Shown here: positions 9,567-18,519 of the stretch, in pieces | Numbering within the stretch: the first letter of the stretch is position 1 | Layout of the letters: each line of letters starts with the position of its first letter | Assembly (NCBI GenBank): GCA_012517065.1 | Contig: JAAYVR010000227.1 | Span: 1-58,903, forward strand | Length of the DNA: 58,903 nt | Direction of reading: 5' to 3' | Origin: Verrucomicrobiota bacterium | Lineage (GTDB): Bacteria > Verrucomicrobiota > Verrucomicrobiia > Limisphaerales > J093 | Program-made: the position numbers and the translations under genes | Notes under the pieces: generated by a model | The model's input: only the letters and a program-made list of their open reading frames with translations | Told to the model about the DNA's origin: nothing | Databases searched by the model: none

Positions 9567-9959
9567 TCATGGTTTGACATTCAGACAACGGACAACCGGC
9601 CCACCAGAGTCCGGCTTTGCCGGCAACCACGACAGTTGCAAGCGCTCCCCGTCGAGCGTCAGCTCGAAACGACCAGCCGGAAGCCGGGAAACAGATTCAG
9701 CTCGCGGTGTATAGGCGTGCACACCCGACTGGAATTCGCGCCAGTAACCCGCCGCCAGCACTTCCATCTCGCCATCCACGATTTCCATCGCCACTGCTCG
9801 GTAATACAACGCGCGCGCCAGTTTTTGTTCTCCAAGAAACGAGAGCGACACCGGGAAAATCGCGAGCATCAAGATCGCCACTGCAATGAGCAGCTCGATA
9901 GTCAGTGATCCACGGTTTCCCCGCAGACAACGCTGCTGTTTGTGCACTTGGGTCACCAT
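9567..9959 (-). CDS. prepilin-like protein (GspI/PilV-like pseudopilin)
   Basis: 130 aa from the ATG at 9959, chosen because it overlaps the upstream platform-gene stop (ATGGTGA) and gives a normal short leader. The leader ends RGNRG before SLTIELLIAVAILML, the expected prepilin peptidase site with Glu at +5. A short globular part follows, ending at a cluster of charged and hydrophobic residues. It is probably a minor pseudopilin of the system encoded just upstream. Confidence 0.75.
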   Translation of the reverse strand: MVTQVHKQQRCLRGNRGSLTIELLIAVAILMLAIFPVSLSFLGEQKLARALYYRAVAMEIVDGEMEVLAAGYWREFQSGVHAYTPRAESVSRLPAGRFELTLDGERLQLSWLPAKPDSGGPVVRCLNVKP

Positions 9960-11089
9960 ATGGGCGAATTCAAAATCGTAATGAGCATCGAGAACGCAAA
10001 AACGGCCAGCGCAGCAACAAACATCCCGTTCACAACGACAAGCCCTGACGTGATCACCTGCGCGGCAGTTTGTTCGAGTTGAAAAGCCCGAGCTGAAAGT
10101 GCTTCCTGCCACGACGCCAATGCTTCCGTGAACCGGCCATGCCCAAAAGCCGCATTCTCGAGCCGCCACCGGAATTCACCTGAGTCGTCCAAATGCTGAA
10201 CCGCAACAGTCAGTTTTTCACCCGACTTCAGCGCAGCAACGACCTGTTCGGCTCTGTCATTGAAAACGCGGTTTGCCGTGCTCTCGGCCGCAAGCCGCAC
10301 GGCCTCCTGCTCCGGCACGCCTGCGTCGAGTAACATGCCAAGCATGGCCGAAAAATCGCGTTGCATTCGCTTCCGACGCCACGGCACACGGTAAGCGATG
10401 CGATCGGCCATCCCCGGCACGAACTTGTTTATCCATGCGGCAACTCCAGGTCCGCCAAAGTACAGAACCGCTCCCAGGCAAAACACACCGAAAATCACGA
10501 CCTGCGCACCGATGAGCAAATGTGGATGGTCACTGATCCAGACCAGATGCGCCGGAAACTCGATTTCCATGTCTTGCATGATCATCTTGAGCTTTGGCAG
10601 TACAAACACCATGAGCGTGCTGAACACCACAACCCACGCAGGACTCGCAATCAGCAACACCGCCACAAGGTAGTGTTGGCCTTGAAACACCTTGTTAACC
10701 GCGTCTTCAAGTTGCTGGCGGCACGCCCCAATGACCTTGCGAATGTCACCCAGTTCCTTGCCAACGCGAAGAGTCGCGACAATCTGCGGCGGCAGAAAAC
10801 GCGGCACGCGTTCGAGCGCCGCCCCAAGGCTCAGCCCTGACTCGAGCCAGGCCGCGAGCATGTGAAATCTTATGCCGAGGAGCCGATCGCCGCTTGCTGC
10901 TGCCGACTGCACTGTTGCTTCGGGGTTCTGCCCGTTCCTGAGACCGATCTCAATCAGGTCGAGGAACAACCTTGCGCGTTCCTTTCTCCGGAGCGGCAGG
11001 CTGAAAAGGTAATAGACAACGTAAGCCAGCGCACCTTGGATGAGCAGCCAAAAGAACCAAACCACAATGTCAGCAATCGAGATTTGCAT
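9953..11089 (-). CDS. GspF/PilC-like inner-membrane platform protein (second of two)
   Basis: A 378-aa protein with the type II secretion F architecture: two cytoplasmic helical domains (residues about 35-140 and 240-340), each followed by hydrophobic segments. The first begins with an extra N-terminal membrane helix (WFFWLLIQGALAYVVYY). Sequence such as LESGLSLGAALERVPRFLP and MLLDAGVPEQEAVRLAAE is typical of T2SSF domains. It would anchor the ATPase to the pseudopilus assembly site. It lies 23 bp downstream of another F-like gene with little sequence similarity to it, so the two may form a heteromeric platform. Confidence 0.85.
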   Translation of the reverse strand: MQISIADIVVWFFWLLIQGALAYVVYYLFSLPLRRKERARLFLDLIEIGLRNGQNPEATVQSAAASGDRLLGIRFHMLAAWLESGLSLGAALERVPRFLPPQIVATLRVGKELGDIRKVIGACRQQLEDAVNKVFQGQHYLVAVLLIASPAWVVVFSTLMVFVLPKLKMIMQDMEIEFPAHLVWISDHPHLLIGAQVVIFGVFCLGAVLYFGGPGVAAWINKFVPGMADRIAYRVPWRRKRMQRDFSAMLGMLLDAGVPEQEAVRLAAESTANRVFNDRAEQVVAALKSGEKLTVAVQHLDDSGEFRWRLENAAFGHGRFTEALASWQEALSARAFQLEQTAAQVITSGLVVVNGMFVAALAVFAFSMLITILNSPIW

Positions 11090-11112
11090 TTCGGCCTTTG
11101 ATGATCATTCCG

Positions 11113-12114
11113 TCATCCGCCCAACATGTTGATAAACATAACCACCGAACGCCCCACCGACGCCGCCTGGAACAGAATCATCGATCCAAGAAAAAGCACC
11201 GCAACAGGCAACGCAGCGTACAAGAGCATCTCGGTCCGATGCTTCGCCCGTTCACCGAATATCTCTGCCGCATGGCCAAGCCCGTCTGCAATCGATTCGC
11301 CACTTTGCCCAACCAGCCATACAAACAATGGCGGAACTATTGCGCTTCCGGCGGCAAACTCTCCGAACTTTGCCTTCCCGGACGCCATTCGTTCCTGCCA
11401 TCTATTCAGCTCACGTCCGAGCCTCGTGCTGCCCTCGAGCCGCGCAAGCAAGGACAGCGACCTGCCAAGGTCGTTCCCGCCAGCAACAAGAAGTTTCAAT
11501 GTCGATGCCAACTGGCTCAGGCTCGATTCACGAAACCCGGGCAGCCGCCATCGGCACCAGTCCCGCCATGCAGGCAGCGAAATCGCCAGAAAAAAGAGCG
11601 CTGTTAGCAGCAGAATGAACAGCACCGGCAGACTCAGCACCGCCCATGGGCTTAGTCTTTCGATGGCGGGTCTGCCGTAACCCTCGAATACGTCGTAGAA
11701 ACCGGCCTGGAATGTTCGCTGGCACACCGCCAAAAGCCATGCGAGCACGCCCGAAAGAACAAGGCAACTCACCAACACGATCCCGGGATACACCATCATT
11801 GCTTTGAGCTTGAGCCAGATGCTGTGCCGCTGGCGGTAATAGTCGGCCAACAAGATAAGTGTGGCGGGGAGGTTGTTCGCTTGTGCGCCAATCTGCACAA
11901 CTTCGACGTAAAGCTGAGGCAGCCGCCGACGCGGCAGGGCATCGCTGAGTGGCACGCCGTTGGCGAGGTCTGAAGCGAGCGCTTCGAGTTCGGCTTTCAA
12001 TCCACTGTCCCGCATGCTCGAGCACAATTGCCGAAGCGCACCTTCCAGCGGAACTCCGGTGTTGAGCATTCCAGCCAATTGCTGGTTGAAGAAACTGAAT
12101 TCATCAAGGTTCAT
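11113..12114 (-). CDS. GspF/PilC-like inner-membrane platform protein (first of two)
   Basis: 333 aa from the ATG at 12114 (MNLDEFSFFNQQLA). This start is preferred because it gives a normal T2SSF N-terminus with an 11-bp overlap of the ATPase gene; a start at 12171 would add 19 unrelated residues. The first T2SSF domain carries LAGMLNTGVPLEGALRQL. Two hydrophobic segments follow (residues about 105-130 and 150-180), then a second T2SSF domain and a C-terminal helix. It probably interacts with the ATPase encoded immediately upstream. Confidence 0.85.
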   Translation of the reverse strand: MNLDEFSFFNQQLAGMLNTGVPLEGALRQLCSSMRDSGLKAELEALASDLANGVPLSDALPRRRLPQLYVEVVQIGAQANNLPATLILLADYYRQRHSIWLKLKAMMVYPGIVLVSCLVLSGVLAWLLAVCQRTFQAGFYDVFEGYGRPAIERLSPWAVLSLPVLFILLLTALFFLAISLPAWRDWCRWRLPGFRESSLSQLASTLKLLVAGGNDLGRSLSLLARLEGSTRLGRELNRWQERMASGKAKFGEFAAGSAIVPPLFVWLVGQSGESIADGLGHAAEIFGERAKHRTEMLLYAALPVAVLFLGSMILFQAASVGRSVVMFINMLGG

Positions 12115-13198
12115 GGCCAAAAATCCGCTCGAATTCCTTACTATCTGACAAGCCACGCGCAATAACATCACGTGCGCACTGTTCGAGATTGGGTGCGGGG
12201 CTGACCTTTTCAGGGCCGTCGCTTCTCAAGACGCGTCGAAGCGCCGCATCCACCCGGACCCATTCAACCAACGGGATTCGCCCGCGGTATCCAGTGTTGA
12301 CGCACTCCGCGCAACCGGCGCCTTTGCACTGATTGCACAGTTTCCGCATCAACCGCTGGTTGAGCACCATTTCGACCGATGTAATCACCGCGTACCGGTC
12401 GGCGCACATAACCATCAACCGCTCGAACACGCCCTTGCACGAACCGGCGTGCAACGTCGAAATCACAAGGTGGCCGGTCAACGCCGCACGAACCGCAAGG
12501 GTTGCCGTTTCATCGTCTCGCATCTCGCCAAGGACAAGCACCTGCGGGTCCTGGCGCAGCAGATGCCGTGCTGCCACCGCAAATGTCAAACCACGCGCTT
12601 CGTTGACCTCGGTCTGCATAAGGCCAGGTATGATCTGCTCGACCGGGTCTTCGATGGTTATGATGTGTCGCCCACCGAGATTCAGAATATACCGCAGACA
12701 GGCGTAAATGGTCGTTGTCTTGCCGCTGCCAGCAGGTCCCGTGAAGAGAATCAGTCCAGAGTCGCGTCGCAAAACTGACTCGAGCTCGGCCACAAGACCG
12801 TTGTCCAACCCCAGTTCGCTCAGTGAGCAGGCTGTTGGCTGCTGAAACAGCCGGATCACGATCTTTTCCCCCGTCACGGTTGGGTAAGTTGCCACACGCA
12901 CATCATGCTGAAGGCCGCTGTCTGCACGATCGATTCTCCCGTCCTGCGGCAGTGACTCTTGGTAGGTCTTGAGTCGGGCAAGATACTTGATCCGGCCAAA
13001 AACGTGTGCCGCCACTTCCTCTGGCAGCTTCGTAATCGGTGTCATGACGCCGTCGAGCCGAAACGACACTTCCGCGCCGCTTGAAGTCATCTGGAGATGA
13101 ATGTCGCTGGCACCGGCCTTTTCAGCCTGCGCCAGCAATTCAGCGACAATCTCTGGGGCAGAGGGTTGTGGTTTCACACGATCGATTTGACCAGACAA
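12104..13198 (-). CDS. GspE/PilB-family secretion/pilus ATPase
   Basis: 364 aa, short for the family because the N1 domain is missing. It carries the Walker A motif GPAGSGKTTT (residues 154-163), the Asp box ITIEDPVEQ, the Walker B region LVLGEMRDDETA, the His box STLHAGS and the assembly-ATPase zinc motif CNQCKGAGCAEC. It should power pseudopilus extension. It is the first gene of a six-gene unit with overlapping or closely spaced genes. No secretin, prepilin peptidase or major pseudopilin (GspG) lies in the window, so these must be encoded elsewhere if the machine is complete. Confidence 0.92.
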   Translation of the reverse strand: MSGQIDRVKPQPSAPEIVAELLAQAEKAGASDIHLQMTSSGAEVSFRLDGVMTPITKLPEEVAAHVFGRIKYLARLKTYQESLPQDGRIDRADSGLQHDVRVATYPTVTGEKIVIRLFQQPTACSLSELGLDNGLVAELESVLRRDSGLILFTGPAGSGKTTTIYACLRYILNLGGRHIITIEDPVEQIIPGLMQTEVNEARGLTFAVAARHLLRQDPQVLVLGEMRDDETATLAVRAALTGHLVISTLHAGSCKGVFERLMVMCADRYAVITSVEMVLNQRLMRKLCNQCKGAGCAECVNTGYRGRIPLVEWVRVDAALRRVLRSDGPEKVSPAPNLEQCARDVIARGLSDSKEFERIFGHEP

Positions 13199-13412
13199 CG
13201 ATTGTCATGTCACGCACACGCACGACATCGAAGCCTAATCTGGAAACCCCGCCAACCAATCCCCGGATGAATGCATGCGTGCAATCCTTCGAGATTCCCG
13301 GGCCAAGTCCAAATCTTGGCCCTGTCTCGGCGAGGTCCTTGCCAAAGGCTAAATCGGGTCTATTTTCCAGCAATCAAGGTCGGTGGTGGGGCTTGATCTG
13401 TTTTCAGTTCGA

Positions 13413-14912
13413 ATGAGTGTTCCTTGCATGGCGGTAGAACCGGGGCACGACACGACCGGTAGATTGAGCTGCATCGCGCGGTCGATGCCGGTTGCCCTCA
13501 TTGCGGTGGGGACGTTGGTTTTGGGAAACCTCGCGTTGGGTGGGCAGGCGACGACCGCTGCAGAGCCAAGCCCCGTCTTTGCCGCCGGGCTGATTAGCGG
13601 GTTGGAACTTGCATGGACAACGGCGGTGCAGACAGTCCTGATCGCGGGGTTGATCTTCTTTTACATACGCGAACGTGCGCGCCACGCGTGTGAATCGGCT
13701 GAATTGGAACGCCGAGTTCGCACCGCAGTCGAGTTGATAGAACTCGAACGTAAAGAGAAACTTTTACTCGATGAGATCATCCACAAGATAAACACGGGCA
13801 TTGGCCTTTCTGAAATCCTCGAGTTTGTGTTTGACTCGTTCCAGCCCTTGATTCCGTACGACAGGATCGGCTTTGCACTTATGGAGTCCGACGGAAGTGT
13901 GTTGCGGACTCACTGGTCAAGATCCTCGTCCGGAAGGATCAGACTTGGCGTGGGTTACTCGGCTCCGATTGCGAACAGCAGTTTGGATGGTGTGCTGCGC
14001 ACAGGGGTCCCACGAATCCTCAATGACCTGCCCGGACATCTTGAGAAGAACCCGGCGTCAGAATCAACAAGGTTGATCGTGGCTGAAGGAATGCGATCAA
14101 GCCTGACCTGCCCACTCGTCGCCAATGGGAAGCCCATCGGGTTCCTGTTCTTCTCGAGCCGGGCGTTCGACGCCTACCGGCAGGTGCACGTCGAACGATT
14201 CATGCGCATTGCCCAAAGACTGTCGCTGATTGTCGAAAAAGGGCGGTGTTACGAGGAAACCGCCCGCACAAACGCAAGATTGGCCATGCTCATGGACGAC
14301 ATGCTCCCCCCGTCGATACATCAGCAGCTCGTTCCCGGGAAAGAAGAACTGCTGGCAGAGTCAATCGATGATGCGACCATTCTGTTTGCCGACCTTGTCG
14401 GGTTTTCAAGCTGGTCGTCTCAAATCCGTCCAGAACGGGTCGTCGGACTCCTCAACAAGCTATTCAGCAGCTTCGATCGTTTGGTCCGCCGTCATGGACT
14501 GTGCAAGATAGGAACGCAGGGCGACAGCTACCTTGTCCTTGGAGGCGCACCAATCCGCAGACCAAATCACCTCGAGTCAGCCGCCTCGCTTGCCATTGCC
14601 ATGCAACGTGTGCTGGGAAATATCCGCCAAACCGAATCACTGCCTGTGACAGCAAGGATCGGAATTCATGTCGGTCACGTCGTGGCAGGCGTTATCGGCC
14701 GATTGGTTCATCGCTACGATGCATGGGGCGGAACGGTAAACATGGCCAGCCGGCTCGAGTCCACCGCCGACCCCGGCACAATCCAGGTAAGTGAACCTGT
14801 TTATGTCCGGCTGCGTGCCAGGTTCATCCTCGAGGAACGCGGTCTGGTGGAGCTCAAAGGTTTTGGCCCGCAACGAACTTACTGGCTTGTTGGGCGAAAA
14901 AAGCGCGAATGA
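13413..14912 (+). CDS. membrane-anchored GAF-domain class III adenylate cyclase
   Basis: 499 aa from the ATG at 13413; an in-frame GTG lies at 13383. One or two N-terminal membrane segments (residues about 27-42 and 60-84) precede a coiled linker, a GAF domain (about 125-275) and a C-terminal class III cyclase domain (about 318-480). Catalytic residues are all visible: metal-binding Asp327 in FADLVGF and Asp371 in QGDSY, adenine-selecting Lys365 (KIGTQGD) and Asp436 (YDAWGG), and Asn443/Arg447 in NMASR. The Lys/Asp pair indicates ATP rather than GTP as substrate. The GAF domain probably senses a small ligand. The gene diverges from the secretion operon, about 215 bp apart. Confidence 0.9.
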   Translation: MSVPCMAVEPGHDTTGRLSCIARSMPVALIAVGTLVLGNLALGGQATTAAEPSPVFAAGLISGLELAWTTAVQTVLIAGLIFFYIRERARHACESAELERRVRTAVELIELERKEKLLLDEIIHKINTGIGLSEILEFVFDSFQPLIPYDRIGFALMESDGSVLRTHWSRSSSGRIRLGVGYSAPIANSSLDGVLRTGVPRILNDLPGHLEKNPASESTRLIVAEGMRSSLTCPLVANGKPIGFLFFSSRAFDAYRQVHVERFMRIAQRLSLIVEKGRCYEETARTNARLAMLMDDMLPPSIHQQLVPGKEELLAESIDDATILFADLVGFSSWSSQIRPERVVGLLNKLFSSFDRLVRRHGLCKIGTQGDSYLVLGGAPIRRPNHLESAASLAIAMQRVLGNIRQTESLPVTARIGIHVGHVVAGVIGRLVHRYDAWGGTVNMASRLESTADPGTIQVSEPVYVRLRARFILEERGLVELKGFGPQRTYWLVGRKKRE

Positions 14913-14929
14913 CTTGTTGGAATAGACTG

Positions 14930-15030
14930 AACTTTCAGCCCTTGAGTTCCGGAAGGTTATGCGAAGTGGCCATCCTCGTCGGGGTTCGCCCTACGCCGGA
15001 ATAATCCGCGCCCTTGGCGCTCTGGCTACA
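14930..15030 (+). repeat. dispersed repeat, family B, copy 2
   Basis: CTTTCAGCCCTTGAGTTCC through GTGGCCATCCTCGTCGGGG to GCGCCCTTGGCGCT matches 7397-7502 along its length. It fills the gap between the convergent adenylate cyclase and cytochrome genes. Confidence 0.6.
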
Positions 15031-15032
15031 GT

Positions 15033-15368
15033 TCAGTTCTTTTTGAACTTCCGCATGTAAGCCACAAGCTCTTTCACCTCGGCATCCGTCAGTCCTTGGG
15101 TCGGCTTCATAATCTGGCGCCCAGTCTTCTTGTCTTTGTAACCTTGCGTGATCGACTTCGCTATCGCTTCGTCACTGACACTTGCTTGGACCTTCGGATC
15201 AGTGTAATCCCGCGCGCCCAGCCTCTGGCCGGCTTTGGTCTTGCCACGCCCGTCTTCGCCATGGCACTTCGAGCAATGCTGTCGGTAATTGGCAGCAGCA
15301 TCCGCGGAGTTGACCACGATCGGTGTGGCAAGCAAAAGGCCCAGTCCCAGTACAAATGCTTTGTTCAT
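15033..15368 (-). CDS. small exported c-type cytochrome
   Basis: 111 aa from the ATG at 15368, which starts a clean signal peptide (MNKAFVLGLGLLLATP). A start at 15419 would add 17 residues of poor quality. The single haem site is CSKCH (Cys32, Cys35, His36 from the chosen start), and a Met in QIMKPTQGLT near residue 88 is the likely sixth ligand. The length and order fit a mono-haem class I cytochrome c/cytochrome cbb3-type domain acting as a periplasmic electron carrier. No oxidase or dehydrogenase genes adjoin it. Confidence 0.88.
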   Translation of the reverse strand: MNKAFVLGLGLLLATPIVVNSADAAANYRQHCSKCHGEDGRGKTKAGQRLGARDYTDPKVQASVSDEAIAKSITQGYKDKKTGRQIMKPTQGLTDAEVKELVAYMRKFKKN

Positions 15369-15660
15369 TGCCGCAACCCTCAAACTGTCGATGCTCATTC
15401 TTTGTAACAACCATTTCACAGCGCGGCGCTACTGCAATCAAATGATCTTGCCGAGCGCATGCACACGGAACCATCAATCGCGCTCCGCTGCACCGCGCTG
15501 TGTGGGGCGATACCGTCGCCGCGGCAAATATTGGGGACGGGGATCGAAGTTGTCGAAATCAAAAGCAGAACTTTCAACGCGCAACATTCAACTCACAACG
15601 TTCAACCTGTGTGCGGGTTGCCCGACCGAATGCCTTCATGCGCCCGCGGCGCGTTGGGAG

Positions 15661-15838
15661 TCACTCCGGCAGCGGTGTATCCAGTGGGGACTTGATCAGA
15701 GCGCTTTTCTTGGCAACGGAGTCGCAGCAGGTATTTCGCAGCCCGGCGTGGCTGCGAACCCGCATCAGGCAGCGCATGAGCCGTGGCAAAATGCCCGTCA
15801 GGCAACTTTGGTTCAGGCTACGCCGGTCTGAGAAGCAT
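15661..15838 (-). repeat. dispersed palindromic repeat, family A, copy 2 (inverted orientation)
   Basis: In reverse orientation this copy contains the same palindrome arms (GTATTTCGCAGCCCGGCGTG at 15731-15750 and its partner near 15820) and the same tail (AGTCCCCACTGG, reversed near 15680). The remainder of the 15420-15869 gap shows no gene or other recognised structure. Confidence 0.75.
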
Positions 15839-15869
15839 GCGGGTCAAAGCATCCGCGCCGCATCGAGAT

Positions 15870-18428
15870 TCAGTGCCGACGGAGAACCAGTCTGTGCTCG
15901 ATTCGCCGGGTTTGATGGTATTCAAGAGGCGGCAGGTCAGTGATGGTTGGCGACTCTGTTTCGCTGAGTATCTTTCGAGCCAGGCTTTGCAGTTCGGACC
16001 ACCGATCCCAGTCAAGCTGCGGCGCATGCGCAATCTGTCTCAGCAAACTGCGCCACTCGATTATTGCGCGGTCGATGTCACCCGGCCCGAGCCAAATCGT
16101 GACCCACTCATGCTTTCGACCTGGGTCGCGGTGGACCGCTGCTACAACCTGTTCGGCGCCCGCACCGTACTTCGGAGGCAGACCGTTCTCCAAATAACCA
16201 GGTATTGTCTGCAAACCGTAAGCCTTGTGACATGCTATCGCAAGACGACCGCCGTACCGGTTTTCCTCGCCGGCGAACCTGAATCCAGCGTCAAGGTTCG
16301 CAAAATCATACACCATGTCCTCTATTGGATACTCGGTGTCTTCGAGAGCCGCCGCAATGGCCAGACCGTCGCTTTGAGAAAAAAAGCTCACAACGGCGCC
16401 ACGACGCGTGGGAACACCAGCGGCATCTATAAGCCCCAGCCGCCGCCAGAGAACAGCCGTCCCCGTCGCAGGCGACAAATCCCTGCATTTGTCCACCAAA
16501 TCGCATTTTGCACAGTCCGGCGGCAACACGGTCCTCTCCTGCGGTTTCCACAAGGCCACTCGGTACCGGTCCACGGGAACCTTGATTGTCAGTTCCGCAA
16601 GGCTCACCTGCGCCGAAATTCCCTTTGTGGACTCAACGATGCGGACCAGCGGCGTTCGCCGCTCTGCCAGACCTTTCTCCAACAACGGCACCAAACGGTC
16701 CCGCCACTGCTCAATTGTCACACGGCGACCGTTCCAATTTGTCAAACGCCTCACCCACTTCGCAATAAGCAGCTTGCCATCCTCGAGCCGCTCCGCCGCC
16801 GTCAACGCACGACCATAAATTCGCAGCCCGTCCTTTTCCTCGAGGACAACCAACGTTCCCGTGCCGGCCTTCTCGAGCGCAGACTGCTCAGACAACACAG
16901 GGCGAAGTCGAACCTCGCGTTCTGGTGCACGATTATCTTCCGCCTCCGGAAAAACCTCCGCTCCGGACGCACCATACGATGGAATGAACACCGAACCTAA
17001 AGCCACCTCTTCCAACGCCGCCACCGGTTCCCATTCACCATGGCTGTTCAGAAACTCGCGATATCGTTTTCGAACATGCCTTGCGCGTTCGGCGTCAGTC
17101 CCAAGCCCGCATGGCACAACAGGAGTCTTCAGTGATTCTTCCACACCGAGGTAAATGGGCTTTGTCGTGAAAAGCCGTTCTTGAGCCCGCACAGCAGCTA
17201 GAAACGGCGACTCGCCGTCTTGGGCTGCGGCGCGCATAAGGGATAGTAATGCGCCCCAATCCACCATCCCATTGCGCGTCAAATGCGCCGGATGCGCGTC
17301 CAGCAACCGCAACTCGTTTTCAGTGACAATCACATAACCGGTTTCGTCTATGCCGCGTCGGCCTGCTCTCCCGAACATCTGCAGGATTTCATCCGGGCGA
17401 AGCGGTTGCTCCACTTCGTCGCGCCGGTATGAATCGCCTGCCAGCGCCACCGACCGAAGAGAAAAGTTGATGCCAGCGGCCAATCCCATTGTCGCAACCA
17501 CGACCCGAAGTTGCCCGGCTTTGGCGAGCGGTTCCACCACGCCCGCCCTCGCCCCGTAGCTCAACCCGCTGTGATGATAGGCAACGCGGCACTTGAGCAT
17601 TTTGCCAAGGTGCTCCCCAACAAGCTGCTTTTGCGCCGGCGTCAAACGCAACGGATCCGGGCACGGCAAATAACGAGCGAGCTCTGCCGCAAGCGACTCC
17701 GCCGCCTGGCGCCGTGGCGCGAAAATCAGAATCGGCCCCAATCCCTCCGCCAATGCCTTCGCCACCAGCCTCGGCCAATAACCCCGAACCTCGCTCGGCA
17801 CATGATAGCTGAGCTGGCTCGCATGCACCTCCTCGAGCGGAACGGGCCGTTCTTCATAACGGATGAGAATTGCGTTGCGCCCGATCCGCCTCAGCCACTT
17901 CACAATGTCTTGCGGGTTTTCAACGCTGCCGCTGAGAAGCAGGAGCTGAGTTCGCACCGGCGCCAATGCCAGCGCCAGCTCATAGTTCAAGCCGCGGTCC
18001 GGATCGGCAATCATCTGATACTCGTCAACCACGAGAAGGTCCGGGCCGTCGCCCCTGATCAAACGGTTCTTCTGCGTTTCCAGCGTCGCAACCAAAACCG
18101 GCGCATCGAGGTTCTCGGACAAATCCCCTGTGGCAATTCCAACGTTCCATCCACGCGCGCGCCATTCCGCCAGCTTGTCATTTGCAAGCGCACGGGTCGG
18201 CACGGTGTAAATGGCTTGCCCGCGGTTTCGACCTCCGTTGGACCACAATTCGAAAATCAACGTTTTGCCGGCGCCTGTCGGCGCCTGGACAACAACATCC
18301 TGGCCATTGCGCAGGGCGCTAACGGCCTGCTGCTGCCACAGGTCCGGCACAACGACCTTGTTTAGCTGCGAGGCCGACAGTTGTTCGGCAATCGTTTGCA
18401 CGGGACAAAGATAACCGCAGTTTGTCAT
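15870..18428 (-). CDS. Ski2-like superfamily 2 helicase
   Basis: 852 aa if started at the ATG at 18428 (MTNCGYLCPVQTIAEQL). Starts up to 18566 are possible but would run into the divergent glycosidase gene. The first RecA domain has Walker A APTGAGKT, motif Ia PTRALANDKL and a DEYQ Walker B box. The second has YHHSGLSYGAR, VVATMGLAAGIN and motif VI QMFGRAGRRG, a Ski2/Hel308-type pattern. The C-terminal half has four spaced cysteines (CAKCDLVDKC) that may bind metal or an Fe-S cluster. Likely role: ATP-driven unwinding of RNA or DNA. The substrate is not evident and no partner gene adjoins. Confidence 0.82.
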   Translation of the reverse strand: MTNCGYLCPVQTIAEQLSASQLNKVVVPDLWQQQAVSALRNGQDVVVQAPTGAGKTLIFELWSNGGRNRGQAIYTVPTRALANDKLAEWRARGWNVGIATGDLSENLDAPVLVATLETQKNRLIRGDGPDLLVVDEYQMIADPDRGLNYELALALAPVRTQLLLLSGSVENPQDIVKWLRRIGRNAILIRYEERPVPLEEVHASQLSYHVPSEVRGYWPRLVAKALAEGLGPILIFAPRRQAAESLAAELARYLPCPDPLRLTPAQKQLVGEHLGKMLKCRVAYHHSGLSYGARAGVVEPLAKAGQLRVVVATMGLAAGINFSLRSVALAGDSYRRDEVEQPLRPDEILQMFGRAGRRGIDETGYVIVTENELRLLDAHPAHLTRNGMVDWGALLSLMRAAAQDGESPFLAAVRAQERLFTTKPIYLGVEESLKTPVVPCGLGTDAERARHVRKRYREFLNSHGEWEPVAALEEVALGSVFIPSYGASGAEVFPEAEDNRAPEREVRLRPVLSEQSALEKAGTGTLVVLEEKDGLRIYGRALTAAERLEDGKLLIAKWVRRLTNWNGRRVTIEQWRDRLVPLLEKGLAERRTPLVRIVESTKGISAQVSLAELTIKVPVDRYRVALWKPQERTVLPPDCAKCDLVDKCRDLSPATGTAVLWRRLGLIDAAGVPTRRGAVVSFFSQSDGLAIAAALEDTEYPIEDMVYDFANLDAGFRFAGEENRYGGRLAIACHKAYGLQTIPGYLENGLPPKYGAGAEQVVAAVHRDPGRKHEWVTIWLGPGDIDRAIIEWRSLLRQIAHAPQLDWDRWSELQSLARKILSETESPTITDLPPLEYHQTRRIEHRLVLRRH

Positions 18429-18519
18429 TCTGACATGGCAAAACTTCATCCCGTTCAAGGAGAGGTTGCCATGACTGCACAAATCCACCATCATGCCAAT
18501 GCAACCTGTTATCATCGAA

